Positions 7,754 to 14,941 of a stretch of DNA of 32,776 nucleotides are shown here, in pieces; within the stretch, counting starts at the first letter, position 1; each line of letters opens with the position of its first letter. This DNA is from a virus: the IMG/VR virus record IMGVR_UViG_3300009068_003775, positions 1-32,776 of that record; one strand, 5' to 3'. The position numbers and the translations under genes are program-made. The notes under the pieces were generated by a model. It saw only the letters and a list, made by a program, of their open reading frames with translations. It ran no database searches and was not told where the DNA came from.

Positions 7754-8398
7754 ATGGCAGCAAAAGGATCAGTAGAAGCAATCATTGAGGTTGCAAAGAA
7801 AGAAGTAGGAACAATTGAAGGCCCTAAAGATAACGAAACAAAGTACGGTGCATGGATTAAGGTTAACTTTCAGCCATGGTGTCAGTCATTTGTTTCTTGG
7901 GCAGCATTTACTGCGGGAGTAAAATCATTCCCTAAGTCTGCATCAACAGTTCAAGCAGCAGACTGGTTCAAGAAGGCTGAGCGTTGGTCAGATGCTCGCA
8001 ATGATGATCCACAAGCAGGAGACTGGATCTATTTTGATTTCCCAGAAGATGGCGTAAATCGTATTTCACATGTTGGTATTTGTATTAAGAACAACGGTGA
8101 CGGAACTATTCAAGTTATTGAAGGAAATACTTCAGGAACTGCTAAGGGAGATCAGCGCAATGGCGGAATGTGTGTAGAGAAGACTCGTGGTTATGTAAAG
8201 AACAATAAAAAGAAGTTGGTTAACGCTGTAGTTGGTTGGGGTCGTCCAGTTTACGCTGGAGAAGAAAATGCTCCACTACTAAACAAGTTAGAAGCAACAC
8301 CTGTTAAGACTACAACTGCAGATGCTGCAAAGAAAGCAGCAAAGCCATTAGTAAAAAAGTCTTCTGGTGGCGGAGGAAAGGGACCAGTGGCTCTATAA
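7754..8398 (+). CDS. CHAP-domain endolysin (peptidoglycan hydrolase)
   Basis: 214 residues. CHAP core: Cys43 in PWCQSFVSWA, His106 in RISHVGIC, Glu123/Asn125 in VIEGNTS, giving the Cys-His-Glu/Asn papain-like site that cuts peptidoglycan amide or peptide bonds. A Lys/Ala-rich linker follows residue 175 and the protein ends KKSSGGGGKGPVAL, a tail almost identical to that of the holin-like protein at 17331-17630. No signal peptide, as expected for a holin-dependent endolysin. It uses CGT/CGC Arg codons more than nearby genes, which prefer AGA. Promoter and AAAGGAGG precede it; the stop overlaps the next start by one base. Confidence 0.88.
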   Translation: MAAKGSVEAIIEVAKKEVGTIEGPKDNETKYGAWIKVNFQPWCQSFVSWAAFTAGVKSFPKSASTVQAADWFKKAERWSDARNDDPQAGDWIYFDFPEDGVNRISHVGICIKNNGDGTIQVIEGNTSGTAKGDQRNGGMCVEKTRGYVKNNKKKLVNAVVGWGRPVYAGEENAPLLNKLEATPVKTTTADAAKKAAKPLVKKSSGGGGKGPVAL

Positions 8399-8598
8399 TG
8401 GAATCAGCCAAAAGAACACTACTAAAGACAGCAAGTTGGGAAACTTTTCACCTTGTTGGTGTGGCTGGAGTTATTTATTTATTTACTGGTGAATGGGAGT
8501 ATGCAAGTCTTGGTGCTCTTTTTTACATTGGTTGGGAAGCACTTGGATATTTCTTACATGAAAGAGTCTGGGCTAAATTTGGAAAGGGGATTAAATAA
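8398..8598 (+). CDS. DUF2061 small membrane protein
   Basis: 66 residues. R-LLKTASWE, two hydrophobic segments (about 18-30 and 38-52) and a C-terminal YFLHERVWAKFGKG match DUF2061, whose members end with Y-HER-W. Function of the family is unknown. It follows the endolysin with a one-base overlap, so it may be a lysis accessory or holin-like. A second DUF2061 protein lies at 10534-10737. Confidence 0.75.
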   Translation: MESAKRTLLKTASWETFHLVGVAGVIYLFTGEWEYASLGALFYIGWEALGYFLHERVWAKFGKGIK

Positions 8599-8705
8599 TG
8601 CGTATTAAAATTATTAGGTTTGTTGTTAAAGCGCTTGGTTATGAATGGGGCGGAGATAAACTCAATGCGCCAATCTGGACAGTAAAAGCAAAAAAGAAGA
8701 ACTAG
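8598..8705 (+). CDS. 35-residue basic peptide gene
   Basis: ATG at 8598 overlaps the previous TAA by one base; stop TAG at 8703-8705. The product begins MRIKIIRFVVKALGYEWGG and ends KAKKKN. It is basic with a short hydrophobic start. No known family. Coupling to the DUF2061 gene and tight spacing to 8709 support translation. Confidence 0.5.
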   Translation: MRIKIIRFVVKALGYEWGGDKLNAPIWTVKAKKKN

Positions 8706-8708
8706 CGC

Positions 8709-8894
8709 ATGGCACTGTACGAATATGACTGCATGAGGTGTGCAAAAAGATATACCAAAGATCGTTCTATTAAAGAAGATGATCCTGGATATAAATGTGA
8801 GACTTGCAATAGTTCTTTAGTTCGTGTATACTCTAATGTAGGAGCAGTTTTCAACGGTAGTGGGTTTTATTCCACTGATAATCGAAGGGTATAA
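8709..8894 (+). CDS. FmdB-type zinc ribbon protein
   Basis: 61 residues. YEYDCMRCAKRY (Cys8, Cys11) and YKCETCNSSLVRVY form a four-Cys zinc ribbon, followed by GAVFNGSGFYSTDNR, the conserved tail of FmdB-family regulatory proteins, which are common in actinobacteria and their phages. The role is unknown; nucleic-acid binding is likely. RBS weak (AAGAAG upstream of ATG). Confidence 0.8.
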   Translation: MALYEYDCMRCAKRYTKDRSIKEDDPGYKCETCNSSLVRVYSNVGAVFNGSGFYSTDNRRV

Positions 8895-8895
8895 T

Positions 8896-9123
8896 ATGAA
8901 GACAATGATTGATGAAGAAGTAGAAATCAAGCAATGGACATTATCTCCTCTTAACAGATGTGATAAATGTGGTTCTGAGGCCCTTGTTCAGGTAACTGGA
9001 CTTCTTGGAGATCTAATGTTTTGTGGGCACCATTATAACAAAATTATGGATAACCCCATTGGATATAAAAAAATGATGAAATTTGCAATAACTGTAATAG
9101 ATGAACGATCAAAACTAGAGTAA
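8896..9123 (+). CDS. DUF7455-like Cys/His protein
   Basis: 75 residues from ATG 8896, just after the previous stop (a longer in-frame start at 8860 would overlap the zinc ribbon gene). LNRCDKCGSEALVQV followed by LMFCGHHYNK is the C-x2-C ... C-x2-H metal pattern of small actinobacterial proteins grouped as DUF7455, as I recall them. Function unknown. GAAGGG lies 7-12 nt upstream. Confidence 0.65.
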   Translation: MKTMIDEEVEIKQWTLSPLNRCDKCGSEALVQVTGLLGDLMFCGHHYNKIMDNPIGYKKMMKFAITVIDERSKLE

Positions 9124-9137
9124 AGGTTAAATATAAA

Positions 9138-9704
9138 ATGAATAAAATTTCTGAAACATTTAATCTTTTGCTGCACAAAAAATATGATATTTCAGAGATT
9201 AAAAACCATATATTAAAGTATGATTCCGAGTGGGATCTTGATGTGTCCAGACAAAAAAATGTAATGCATAAAGAAACAAAATCTATTTTTTTATATAAGG
9301 CTGATTTGGGTTGGGATGGAAACTCTCCTTACCAAGTTTCTGAGATTTTGATTGATCTAGAATTAAAGGCTTTATTAAGTCCAATAATATCTGATTTTGA
9401 AAAAATTCATAATGGTAAAGTTGGACATGCATTAATTGTAAAACTATATCCTGAAAAATCAGTAGGCAAGCACCAAGATAATGGATACTATCTTTTGAAC
9501 TCAAGAAGGCACCATCTTCCAATAGTTTCTGACGGACTTACAGAGTTTACAGTAAACAAAGAAACTGTCAGAATGCAAGAAGGAGAATGTTGGGAAATTA
9601 ATAATGCAAAGTTTCACTCTGCAGAAAATAAAGGATCCCAAGAAAGAATACATTTTATTTTTGATATAGTCCCAAACGAGATAATAGAAAAGAGTAACAA
9701 ATGA
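9138..9704 (+). CDS. Aspartyl/asparaginyl beta-hydroxylase-like oxygenase
   Basis: 188 residues. His112-x-Asp114 (GKHQDN), RRHHLPIV, then EGECWEINNAKFHSAEN with His160, and Arg170 in RIHFIFDIV. The pattern HQDNG...RHHLPI...G--WE-NN---H---N fits the Asp/Asn beta-hydroxylase family of 2OG/Fe(II) enzymes rather than the prolyl-hydroxylase type found elsewhere in the window. The Asp in HxD is unusual for the animal enzyme (which has one iron ligand fewer) but common in bacterial members. Its last codons overlap the next gene by 4 nt. Confidence 0.75.
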   Translation: MNKISETFNLLLHKKYDISEIKNHILKYDSEWDLDVSRQKNVMHKETKSIFLYKADLGWDGNSPYQVSEILIDLELKALLSPIISDFEKIHNGKVGHALIVKLYPEKSVGKHQDNGYYLLNSRRHHLPIVSDGLTEFTVNKETVRMQEGECWEINNAKFHSAENKGSQERIHFIFDIVPNEIIEKSNK

Positions 9705-10468
9705 TTATACAATTTATGGGCCTTCCAGGTTCTGGTAAAACAACCATTGCCGATGCCGTAAGAGACAGAACTAATGCCATACATTTAAATGCTGATCAGG
9801 TTCGTTCTGGTCTTAATAAAGACCTTGGGTTTGCTCCAGAAGATCGTGTAGAACAAGCACGAAGAATGGGAGAACTTGCAAGACTTCTTGAGCAAATTCA
9901 AGAAAAGCCAGTTCTTGTAGATTTTATTTGCCCTACAGAAGAGACACGTAAAGCCTTTGGAGAAGCAGATGTAGTTGTATGGGTTGACACAATCAAAGAA
10001 GGTCGCTTTGATGACACAAATAAACTATGGGAAGACCCAGAACATTATGATCATCGTATTGTGGTTACTGGTGATGAGCATGAAGATGCGATTGCAACAA
10101 GAGCAATAACCGTTGTAAGAAAATTTGGAATGTTTGACTGGAAAGAAAACACAGTCCTTTTACTTGGACGATACCAACCATGGCACGAAGGTCATCGTGC
10201 TCTTTTTGATGAGGCTGCTAAAAGAAATACTCAGGTCATGATCGGTGTCAGACATACATCTGGAATGACCGAAAAGGATCCTTTACATTTTGAGCAGGTT
10301 AAAAATTTTATTCAGAAAGACATTCCAACCGCAAATGTAATTAAAGTTCCCAACATTACCAATATTGTATACGGTAGAGATGTAGGATACAAGATTGAAC
10401 AGGTAGATTTGGGGGCAGACATTCATGCTATTTCGGCTACTGAAAAACGCAAGCAAATGGGTCTTTAA
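9701..10468 (+). CDS. APS-kinase-like P-loop kinase fused to HxGH nucleotidyltransferase
   Basis: 255 residues in two domains. Residues 1-140: P-loop GLPGSGKTT (7-15), then LNADQVRSGLNKDLGFAPEDR and EQARRMGELARLL, very close to adenylylsulfate kinase motifs; the later APS kinase motifs are degenerate. Residues 150-255: GRYQPWHEGH (HEGH at 162-165) and ISATEKR near the end, as in NMN adenylyltransferase and ATP-sulfurylase-like nucleotidyltransferases. It could form PAPS for the sulfotransferases at 20552 and 24431, or act on another nucleotide such as NMN. Domain calls are strong; substrates are inferred. Confidence 0.75.
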   Translation: MIIQFMGLPGSGKTTIADAVRDRTNAIHLNADQVRSGLNKDLGFAPEDRVEQARRMGELARLLEQIQEKPVLVDFICPTEETRKAFGEADVVVWVDTIKEGRFDDTNKLWEDPEHYDHRIVVTGDEHEDAIATRAITVVRKFGMFDWKENTVLLLGRYQPWHEGHRALFDEAAKRNTQVMIGVRHTSGMTEKDPLHFEQVKNFIQKDIPTANVIKVPNITNIVYGRDVGYKIEQVDLGADIHAISATEKRKQMGL

Positions 10469-10472
10469 ACAA

Positions 10473-10547
10473 ATGGAAAATGCTGGAAAGGCAATGAACG
10501 AAGCAGAAGAAAGACTTTTTGCTGAGGATAAAGATGAGAGTAACTAA
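10473..10547 (+). CDS. 24-residue acidic peptide gene
   Basis: ATG at 10473, 5 nt after the previous stop, ending TAA at 10545-10547 and overlapping the next start by 14 nt. Product MENAGKAMNEAEERLFAEDK, then DESN; Glu-rich, probably helical. No known family. It may be a real small gene or only a bridge that couples translation to the DUF2061 gene. Confidence 0.35.
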   Translation: MENAGKAMNEAEERLFAEDKDESN

Positions 10548-10737
10548 ACAAAGATCTGCAGCAAAAGCATTAAGTTGGAGATTTTTTGCTACAATTATTA
10601 CATTTGTAGTAATTTGGGCAGTGACTGGTGAAGGTACTTTAGCATTTTCTATTGCTTCATTAGAAGCAGTAGTTAAAACTATAACCTATTATTGGCATGA
10701 AAGACTTTGGGATAAAACTAACTGGGGGAGAAAATAA
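10534..10737 (+). CDS. DUF2061 membrane protein, second copy
   Basis: 67 residues from ATG 10534, preferred over TTG 10519 because GAGG (10524-10527) is 6 nt upstream. KALSWRFFATIITFVVIWAVTG, AFSIASLEAVVKTI and YYWHERLWDKTNWGRK are textbook DUF2061 features with two membrane spans. This copy is closer to bacterial members than the one at 8398. Function unknown. The stop overlaps the next ATG. Confidence 0.82.
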   Translation: MRVTKQRSAAKALSWRFFATIITFVVIWAVTGEGTLAFSIASLEAVVKTITYYWHERLWDKTNWGRK

Positions 10738-11144
10738 TGTATGAATACTATGTAAGAAAAGTAGAGAATGTCGTAGATGGAGATACCATTGATGTTCTTA
10801 TTGATTTAGGGTTTGATATCTTGTTTGCATCTCGTGTAAGACTGGCTGGTATTGATACACCAGAATCTCGTACAAAGGATCTTGCAGAGAAGGCACTTGG
10901 CCTTGAAGCCAAGGAGTACCTAAAGAAGGCTCTAAAGGATGCTAAATCTGTTGTAATCAAGACTGAGAAAATGGATTCATCTGAAAAGTATGGTCGCATT
11001 TTAGGCTGGGTATATGTAGATGGAAATACCGTATCTCTTAATGACATGATGATCAATGATGGTTATGCCTGGGGATATCTTGGAGATACTAAGGTTAAAG
11101 ATTTTGGAGCACTTGCTAAGGCAAGAAAAAAGTCTGGGAAATAA
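10737..11144 (+). CDS. Thermonuclease-family (SNase-like) nuclease
   Basis: 135 residues. VVDGDTIDVLID, RVRLAGIDTPES and KYGRILGWVYVDG are the staphylococcal nuclease OB-fold motifs and include equivalents of catalytic Arg35, Asp40, Glu43 and Arg87. LNDMMINDGYAWGY matches the conserved NxxLvxxGyA helix. There is no signal peptide, so it acts inside the cell, perhaps on host DNA or RNA, or is part of virion entry. Start overlaps the previous stop by one base. Confidence 0.85.
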   Translation: MYEYYVRKVENVVDGDTIDVLIDLGFDILFASRVRLAGIDTPESRTKDLAEKALGLEAKEYLKKALKDAKSVVIKTEKMDSSEKYGRILGWVYVDGNTVSLNDMMINDGYAWGYLGDTKVKDFGALAKARKKSGK

Positions 11145-11146
11145 AT

Positions 11147-11476
11147 ATGGATGAGTTTGATATTGTAGATAACCTAATCCTAAATGGTGGCTTAGAATTT
11201 GCAGGGAAAGACCACGAAAGCGGAGAAGCATTATATAAAGCCACAGAAAGGCTTAAGGATATAGATCCTAACCTTAGTGAAGAATTGACTATATATTTTT
11301 CAGAAGTTACATTAAAACTTTGGGAAAAGGGTTTTATCGATATGAACATAACACAAAGGGATCCCTTAGTAAAGTTGGGACCGAAGGCTTATGATGTTGC
11401 TTCTATAAAGTCTTTAGATAAAGATGAAAGAATTATTCTTGAAGAGATAATTAAAACTCTTCATAAAAAAAACTGA
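11147..11476 (+). CDS. Hypothetical protein
   Basis: 109 residues, start 3 nt after the thermonuclease stop. Mostly helical by composition (long Leu/Glu/Lys stretches), with a central LSEELTIYFSEVTLKLWEKGFIDM. No family recognised and no catalytic motif seen. A -10-like TATACT follows its stop, suggesting that a new transcript starts for the next gene. Confidence 0.6.
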   Translation: MDEFDIVDNLILNGGLEFAGKDHESGEALYKATERLKDIDPNLSEELTIYFSEVTLKLWEKGFIDMNITQRDPLVKLGPKAYDVASIKSLDKDERIILEEIIKTLHKKN

Positions 11477-11498
11477 TATACTTAATTTGTGGAGTATT

Positions 11499-11915
11499 AT
11501 GAATAATCTATATGGTGCTGTTGGTATAACGGTAACATTACTCTTGCTTTTTTATATTTATATGCTTAATAATAAATTAAAAAATAATAAACCTGCTATT
11601 GTCAGTCAGGCAATGCTTCACTATAGATATAGTAATGGAAAGACAAAATCAAGAAAATTAAAGGCTGGATCACAGTCAAGGGTCCATTACGACAAAACCA
11701 ACGTAAAAGTTATTATTTTGGACAACAATGCTTATTGGATTAAAGATAACATATTTTATAAAGCCCCTCTAGTGGACAGGATGATTGATAAAGAGTCTGC
11801 AGAGCAAGTTGACACGATGGGTATGGATAAGATACAATTAGATAAGATGCTGTTCATAATGGATAAACTGAGAGAAGGAATGTCAAATGATAGTCGGAGT
11901 ACAGGGGACCAATAG
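11499..11915 (+). CDS. Single-pass membrane-anchored hypothetical protein
   Basis: 138 residues from ATG 11499, chosen because GGAG (11491-11494) is 4 nt upstream; a TTG at 11487 is in frame. One N-terminal membrane span (about 6-24, VGITVTLLLLFYIYML), then a basic, beta-rich region (LHYRYSNGKTKSRKLK) and a C-terminal helix. The first 29 nt of the next gene overlap its end. Function unknown. Confidence 0.6.
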   Translation: MNNLYGAVGITVTLLLLFYIYMLNNKLKNNKPAIVSQAMLHYRYSNGKTKSRKLKAGSQSRVHYDKTNVKVIILDNNAYWIKDNIFYKAPLVDRMIDKESAEQVDTMGMDKIQLDKMLFIMDKLREGMSNDSRSTGDQ

Positions 11916-12237
11916 TTTTACAGACTATAACGTTTTTCTTAGAGCAATGGCTGTTGCGCTTTCAGAATTAAAAGATGAAGATAAAGATTTTATATTATAT
12001 TCCGATGGTCCAAGTAATATAACAATGATGGCTATGGAATTTGCAAACCTGTCAGAGCGTGGAATGAAATTAAGAGGCAAGAAAATAAAATTAATTAAGG
12101 TTACTTCGGAATGGTTAAAAGAAAACTCAGATTCAATTGATCATTTTATTTTCTTATCAAAACCAAAAGAACCAGTTTCTTGGTTTATGAACAATGCAAA
12201 AAATAAAAATTTAAACGTCAACGTATATAACTTTTAA
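11887..12237 (+). CDS. Possible SLOG/YspA-like nucleotide-binding protein
   Basis: 116 residues beginning MIVGVQGTNSFTDYNVFLRAMAVAL, then DFILYSDGPSNITMMAMEFA and KKIKLIKVTSEWL. A first strand ending in G followed by S-FTDY, and a second strand ending before a Gly-containing loop with a following helix, resembles the SLOG superfamily (YspA/YpsA-like, nucleotide-derived ligand binding). The match is by pattern only, with the key Gly-rich loop partly changed (SDGPSN). Overlaps the preceding gene by 29 nt. Confidence 0.4.
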   Translation: MIVGVQGTNSFTDYNVFLRAMAVALSELKDEDKDFILYSDGPSNITMMAMEFANLSERGMKLRGKKIKLIKVTSEWLKENSDSIDHFIFLSKPKEPVSWFMNNAKNKNLNVNVYNF

Positions 12238-12244
12238 GGAAAAT

Positions 12245-14209
12245 ATGAAAATTAAATCATTACTAATATCGTTTTTTTTACTATTTCAATTTGCTCCAAG
12301 TTGTTCTGCCGTATATGGTGGAGAGTCTGCAAGTGGAAGTGTAAAGGTTGTTGGGTTTTTAGAAAACAAGGATAGCAATACTACTATCTGCTCTGGTGCA
12401 CTAATCTCAAGTCGTATTGCCGTGTCTGTTGCACACTGTTTTTTAAATAGACCAAATATGTGGGCTTTAACTCCAGGAGAAAGTGTAAACGATGGTTCTA
12501 AAGTTTTCAAAGTTGAAAAGGTTGTATTTGTTCCAGGCTACAAGTGGTCTTGGAATCCAGAAACTCAGGACTTGGGTGGATTAAAAGACGATTTTGTTTT
12601 TGTTATCTTTGCAGAAGATGTTGTTGTAAATTATCATGTAGATATTGCAAACAAAGAAGATGTTAAAAACATTAAAGAAAACAAATCCCCCCTAGTCCTT
12701 TATGGTTACGGACTAACAAGTAACAGTAGTAAAAGTGGCAATCCTAGAAAAGTAAAAAGTTTGCCAAGATTAAAAAGTGTTTCTGGATCTGAGCAGTGGT
12801 CAAGTTATCCAGGTGAGGACAAAGTCCTTGGATTTACAGAAGAACTAAAGAATGCCATATGCTCTGGTGATTCTGGAGGTCCAGTATACAGCGGAGATAA
12901 GATTGTTGCTGTAATGAATACAGGGAACGGATGTGGTCCAACAGAAGTTGCTAATGGAGGAATGTCTACACTAATATATCAATATCTGTATTTGATATCT
13001 GACATATACAAACAGCCTTCTAAAATTACTTTAGATAATCTAGATACGGATTTGACATCATCTCTGTCCTATTCAAAAATAAATAATTTTTCAGATGCTC
13101 AAAATGACATAACATTTCGCAGCAATTTATTTTTAAGCCCTACGGTTGGCAATCGACCATACAAGTTGTACCTAGAAGGATTAGAAAAAAGCGTAAAGTT
13201 TTGGTCACCAATTTATAAAAATCCAGAATTTTCTATTGTTTTATTTACTGAAGAAGATTCCGAATGGGTTGATGCAATTCAAACAAGACTAATGGGTAAA
13301 AGTTTAATAAATCCAAGACAGCAACTACAAAGTTTTAGAATTAAGGAAAGTGGATGTAATGTAGGTGGATTTTATTATCCTTCAATTATTATGTTTTGTG
13401 TAAAAACTGAAAGTGAGTTGTCATCAAACAAAATTCACAAATACTCAGCACTACATGCATTCCCACATGAGTTTACTCACCTTGTGGCTATGTGGAGTCC
13501 AGAGGCATCAGTTTTTCCATATGGGACTAACCAAAGGTTGCTGCCTTGTTGGATTAACGAAGGCTTTGCTACATTTTTTGGTATTGCTCTTGGGGCATCT
13601 AATCAAGATCCGCTTGGATATAATCGATTAGAATTTTTTAATTCGCTTACGTATCCATATGATATGAAAAGAAATCAAGAAGTAGGAACTATAAAAAAAC
13701 TCTTACTTAAGAATGATCCATCAGTTGTTATAAATCTTTTTAAGGAACTTGAGGTAACCATGGATACATGTTCAGAATCACAAAATGCCTATGTCCTGGG
13801 TGGTTTAGCAACTGAAGCAATAGTCGCAACTTATGGAGCAGAATCAATAATTAAATTTCAACAGGAGTTTGGAAAAACTGGTAACTGGAAGCCTGCATTT
13901 CAGAAAGTATTTGGAGTTAGTTCGGAAGAGTTTTACACAAAAATAACACCGTATCTTAGCAGCCAAGCAAAAAAGTTTGATAGGCCAACACCAACTCCAA
14001 CGCCTGTTCCAACAGTAACAGCAGAACCAAGACCAGAACCGACACAACAATCTATACCTTTAACAAGGGAAACTCTTGTAGAAATTTTAGTTGTTAGTGT
14101 TGATAAAAAAATAAAAAAACAAACATCAATCACTTGTTATAAAAACAAGTCAACAAAAAAGGTAACAGGATTTAATCCAGTGTGCCCTAAAGGATGGACA
14201 AAAAAATGA
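12245..14209 (+). CDS. Secreted trypsin-like protease fused to HExxH metallopeptidase domain
   Basis: 654 residues. Signal peptide at about 1-21. Residues 22-255: chymotrypsin-fold domain with His64 (SVAHC), Asp116 (KDDFVF) and Ser210 (CSGDSGGP). Residues about 300-560: HEFTH (408-412) with a downstream Glu439 in WINEG, the pattern of gluzincin zinc metallopeptidases. Then a Pro/Thr linker (PTPTPTPVPT) and a C-terminal two-Cys motif (TSITCYKNKSTKKVTGFNPVC, then PKGWTKK) that I recall from actinobacterial secreted proteins. It likely cuts envelope or extracellular proteins. RBS AAGGAAAAT. Confidence 0.8.
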   Translation: MKIKSLLISFFLLFQFAPSCSAVYGGESASGSVKVVGFLENKDSNTTICSGALISSRIAVSVAHCFLNRPNMWALTPGESVNDGSKVFKVEKVVFVPGYKWSWNPETQDLGGLKDDFVFVIFAEDVVVNYHVDIANKEDVKNIKENKSPLVLYGYGLTSNSSKSGNPRKVKSLPRLKSVSGSEQWSSYPGEDKVLGFTEELKNAICSGDSGGPVYSGDKIVAVMNTGNGCGPTEVANGGMSTLIYQYLYLISDIYKQPSKITLDNLDTDLTSSLSYSKINNFSDAQNDITFRSNLFLSPTVGNRPYKLYLEGLEKSVKFWSPIYKNPEFSIVLFTEEDSEWVDAIQTRLMGKSLINPRQQLQSFRIKESGCNVGGFYYPSIIMFCVKTESELSSNKIHKYSALHAFPHEFTHLVAMWSPEASVFPYGTNQRLLPCWINEGFATFFGIALGASNQDPLGYNRLEFFNSLTYPYDMKRNQEVGTIKKLLLKNDPSVVINLFKELEVTMDTCSESQNAYVLGGLATEAIVATYGAESIIKFQQEFGKTGNWKPAFQKVFGVSSEEFYTKITPYLSSQAKKFDRPTPTPTPVPTVTAEPRPEPTQQSIPLTRETLVEILVVSVDKKIKKQTSITCYKNKSTKKVTGFNPVCPKGWTKK

Positions 14210-14418
14210 AAATAGTTAAGTCGCTTGATCAAATAGAAAAAATAGTTTTGGCCAATAGGTCTCTATTTTGGAATGGTTGGGATGTAATAGAGATGATTAA
14301 GTCAGATAGTGCTTCGTCATCAAAGTTTGGAGCATTCAAAGATGGCTCCTGGTATATAAAAAAAACGTTTAGTCCTTCTCGCAATGGTTGGGAAATTCCA
14401 GACAAGTATGTGATCTAA
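14206..14418 (+). CDS. Small phage hypothetical protein
   Basis: 70 residues from ATG 14206, which overlaps the protease stop as ATGA (an in-frame ATG at 14194 is less likely). The order WNGWDVIEMI, a Ser-rich linker, KFGAFKDGSWYIKKTF and NGWEIPDKY resembles short actinophage proteins of unknown function with W-GWDV and GAF--G-W motifs. Adjacent to WhiB. Confidence 0.55.
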   Translation: MKIVKSLDQIEKIVLANRSLFWNGWDVIEMIKSDSASSSKFGAFKDGSWYIKKTFSPSRNGWEIPDKYVI

Positions 14419-14700
14419 ATGAATAAATATGAATGGAAAGATGAGGCTTTATGCTTAGGCTATGACACAAATTTATTTTTTGATAAATATGAAGAAGATG
14501 AATTTTTAAGGCCAGCAATAGATAAGTTGTGCTCAGAATGCCCAGTTAGGAAAAATTGTTTTTCTGTTGGGATTACTGGTAAAGAGTGGGGAATTTGGGG
14601 CGGTATCTATTTGGAAGATGGAGTAATATCTAGAGAGTTTGCAAAACATAAGAATAAGAATGATTGGGGAACAACTTGGAAATCTTTAACATTGGAGTAA
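14419..14700 (+). CDS. WhiB-family [4Fe-4S] transcriptional regulator
   Basis: 93 residues. Four Cys at 12, 38, 41 and 47 in the order C-x25-C-x2-C-x5-C (LCSECPVRKNC) bind the iron-sulphur cluster, and EWGIWGGIYLED is the G-[VI]-W-G-G turn that contacts sigma factor. WhiB proteins are confined to Actinobacteria and their phages, where they tune sigmaA-dependent promoters. The usual basic C-terminal tail is short here (FAKHKNKNDWG). Start follows the previous stop directly. Confidence 0.9.
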   Translation: MNKYEWKDEALCLGYDTNLFFDKYEEDEFLRPAIDKLCSECPVRKNCFSVGITGKEWGIWGGIYLEDGVISREFAKHKNKNDWGTTWKSLTLE

Positions 14701-14701
14701 T

Positions 14702-14941
14702 ATGTATACGGATTCAATGAAAAGGGCTTTTAGATCTCTTACACCTCCCAAAAATTTTTCTTTACAGATTATTGACAATGATAATTTTTTAACAGTAAAG
14801 GCTAAAGAAAAAGATTTTATGTCTTTAGAAACAGTTGAACTTAAAAAACAGGCTATAGAATATATGATACGTGTAAAAAAGGCATTGGAAGATAATGGCG
14901 CTATAGTTTTACTAGTTCGTGAAGGTGGGAAAGAGATTTGA
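14702..14941 (+). CDS. Hypothetical protein preceding the halogenase
   Basis: 79 residues, alpha/beta by composition: strand-like FSLQIIDNDNFLTVKAKE, helix METVELKKQAIEYMIRVKKALEDNG, strand AIVLLVREGG. No family recognised. The TGA overlaps the TTG start of the halogenase (TTGA), so the two are translationally coupled and may be functionally linked. Confidence 0.6.
   Translation: MYTDSMKRAFRSLTPPKNFSLQIIDNDNFLTVKAKEKDFMSLETVELKKQAIEYMIRVKKALEDNGAIVLLVREGGKEI

Noticed and set aside
11001-11349. Minus-strand reading frames opposite the thermonuclease and the next gene
   Set aside because: They are shadows of well-supported plus-strand genes, with no start signals of their own.
12286-12306. 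Lipobox in the protease signal peptide (APSC)
   Set aside because: The residues before Cys20 do not fit the L-[AS]-[GA]-C consensus well, so cleavage by signal peptidase I is more likely.
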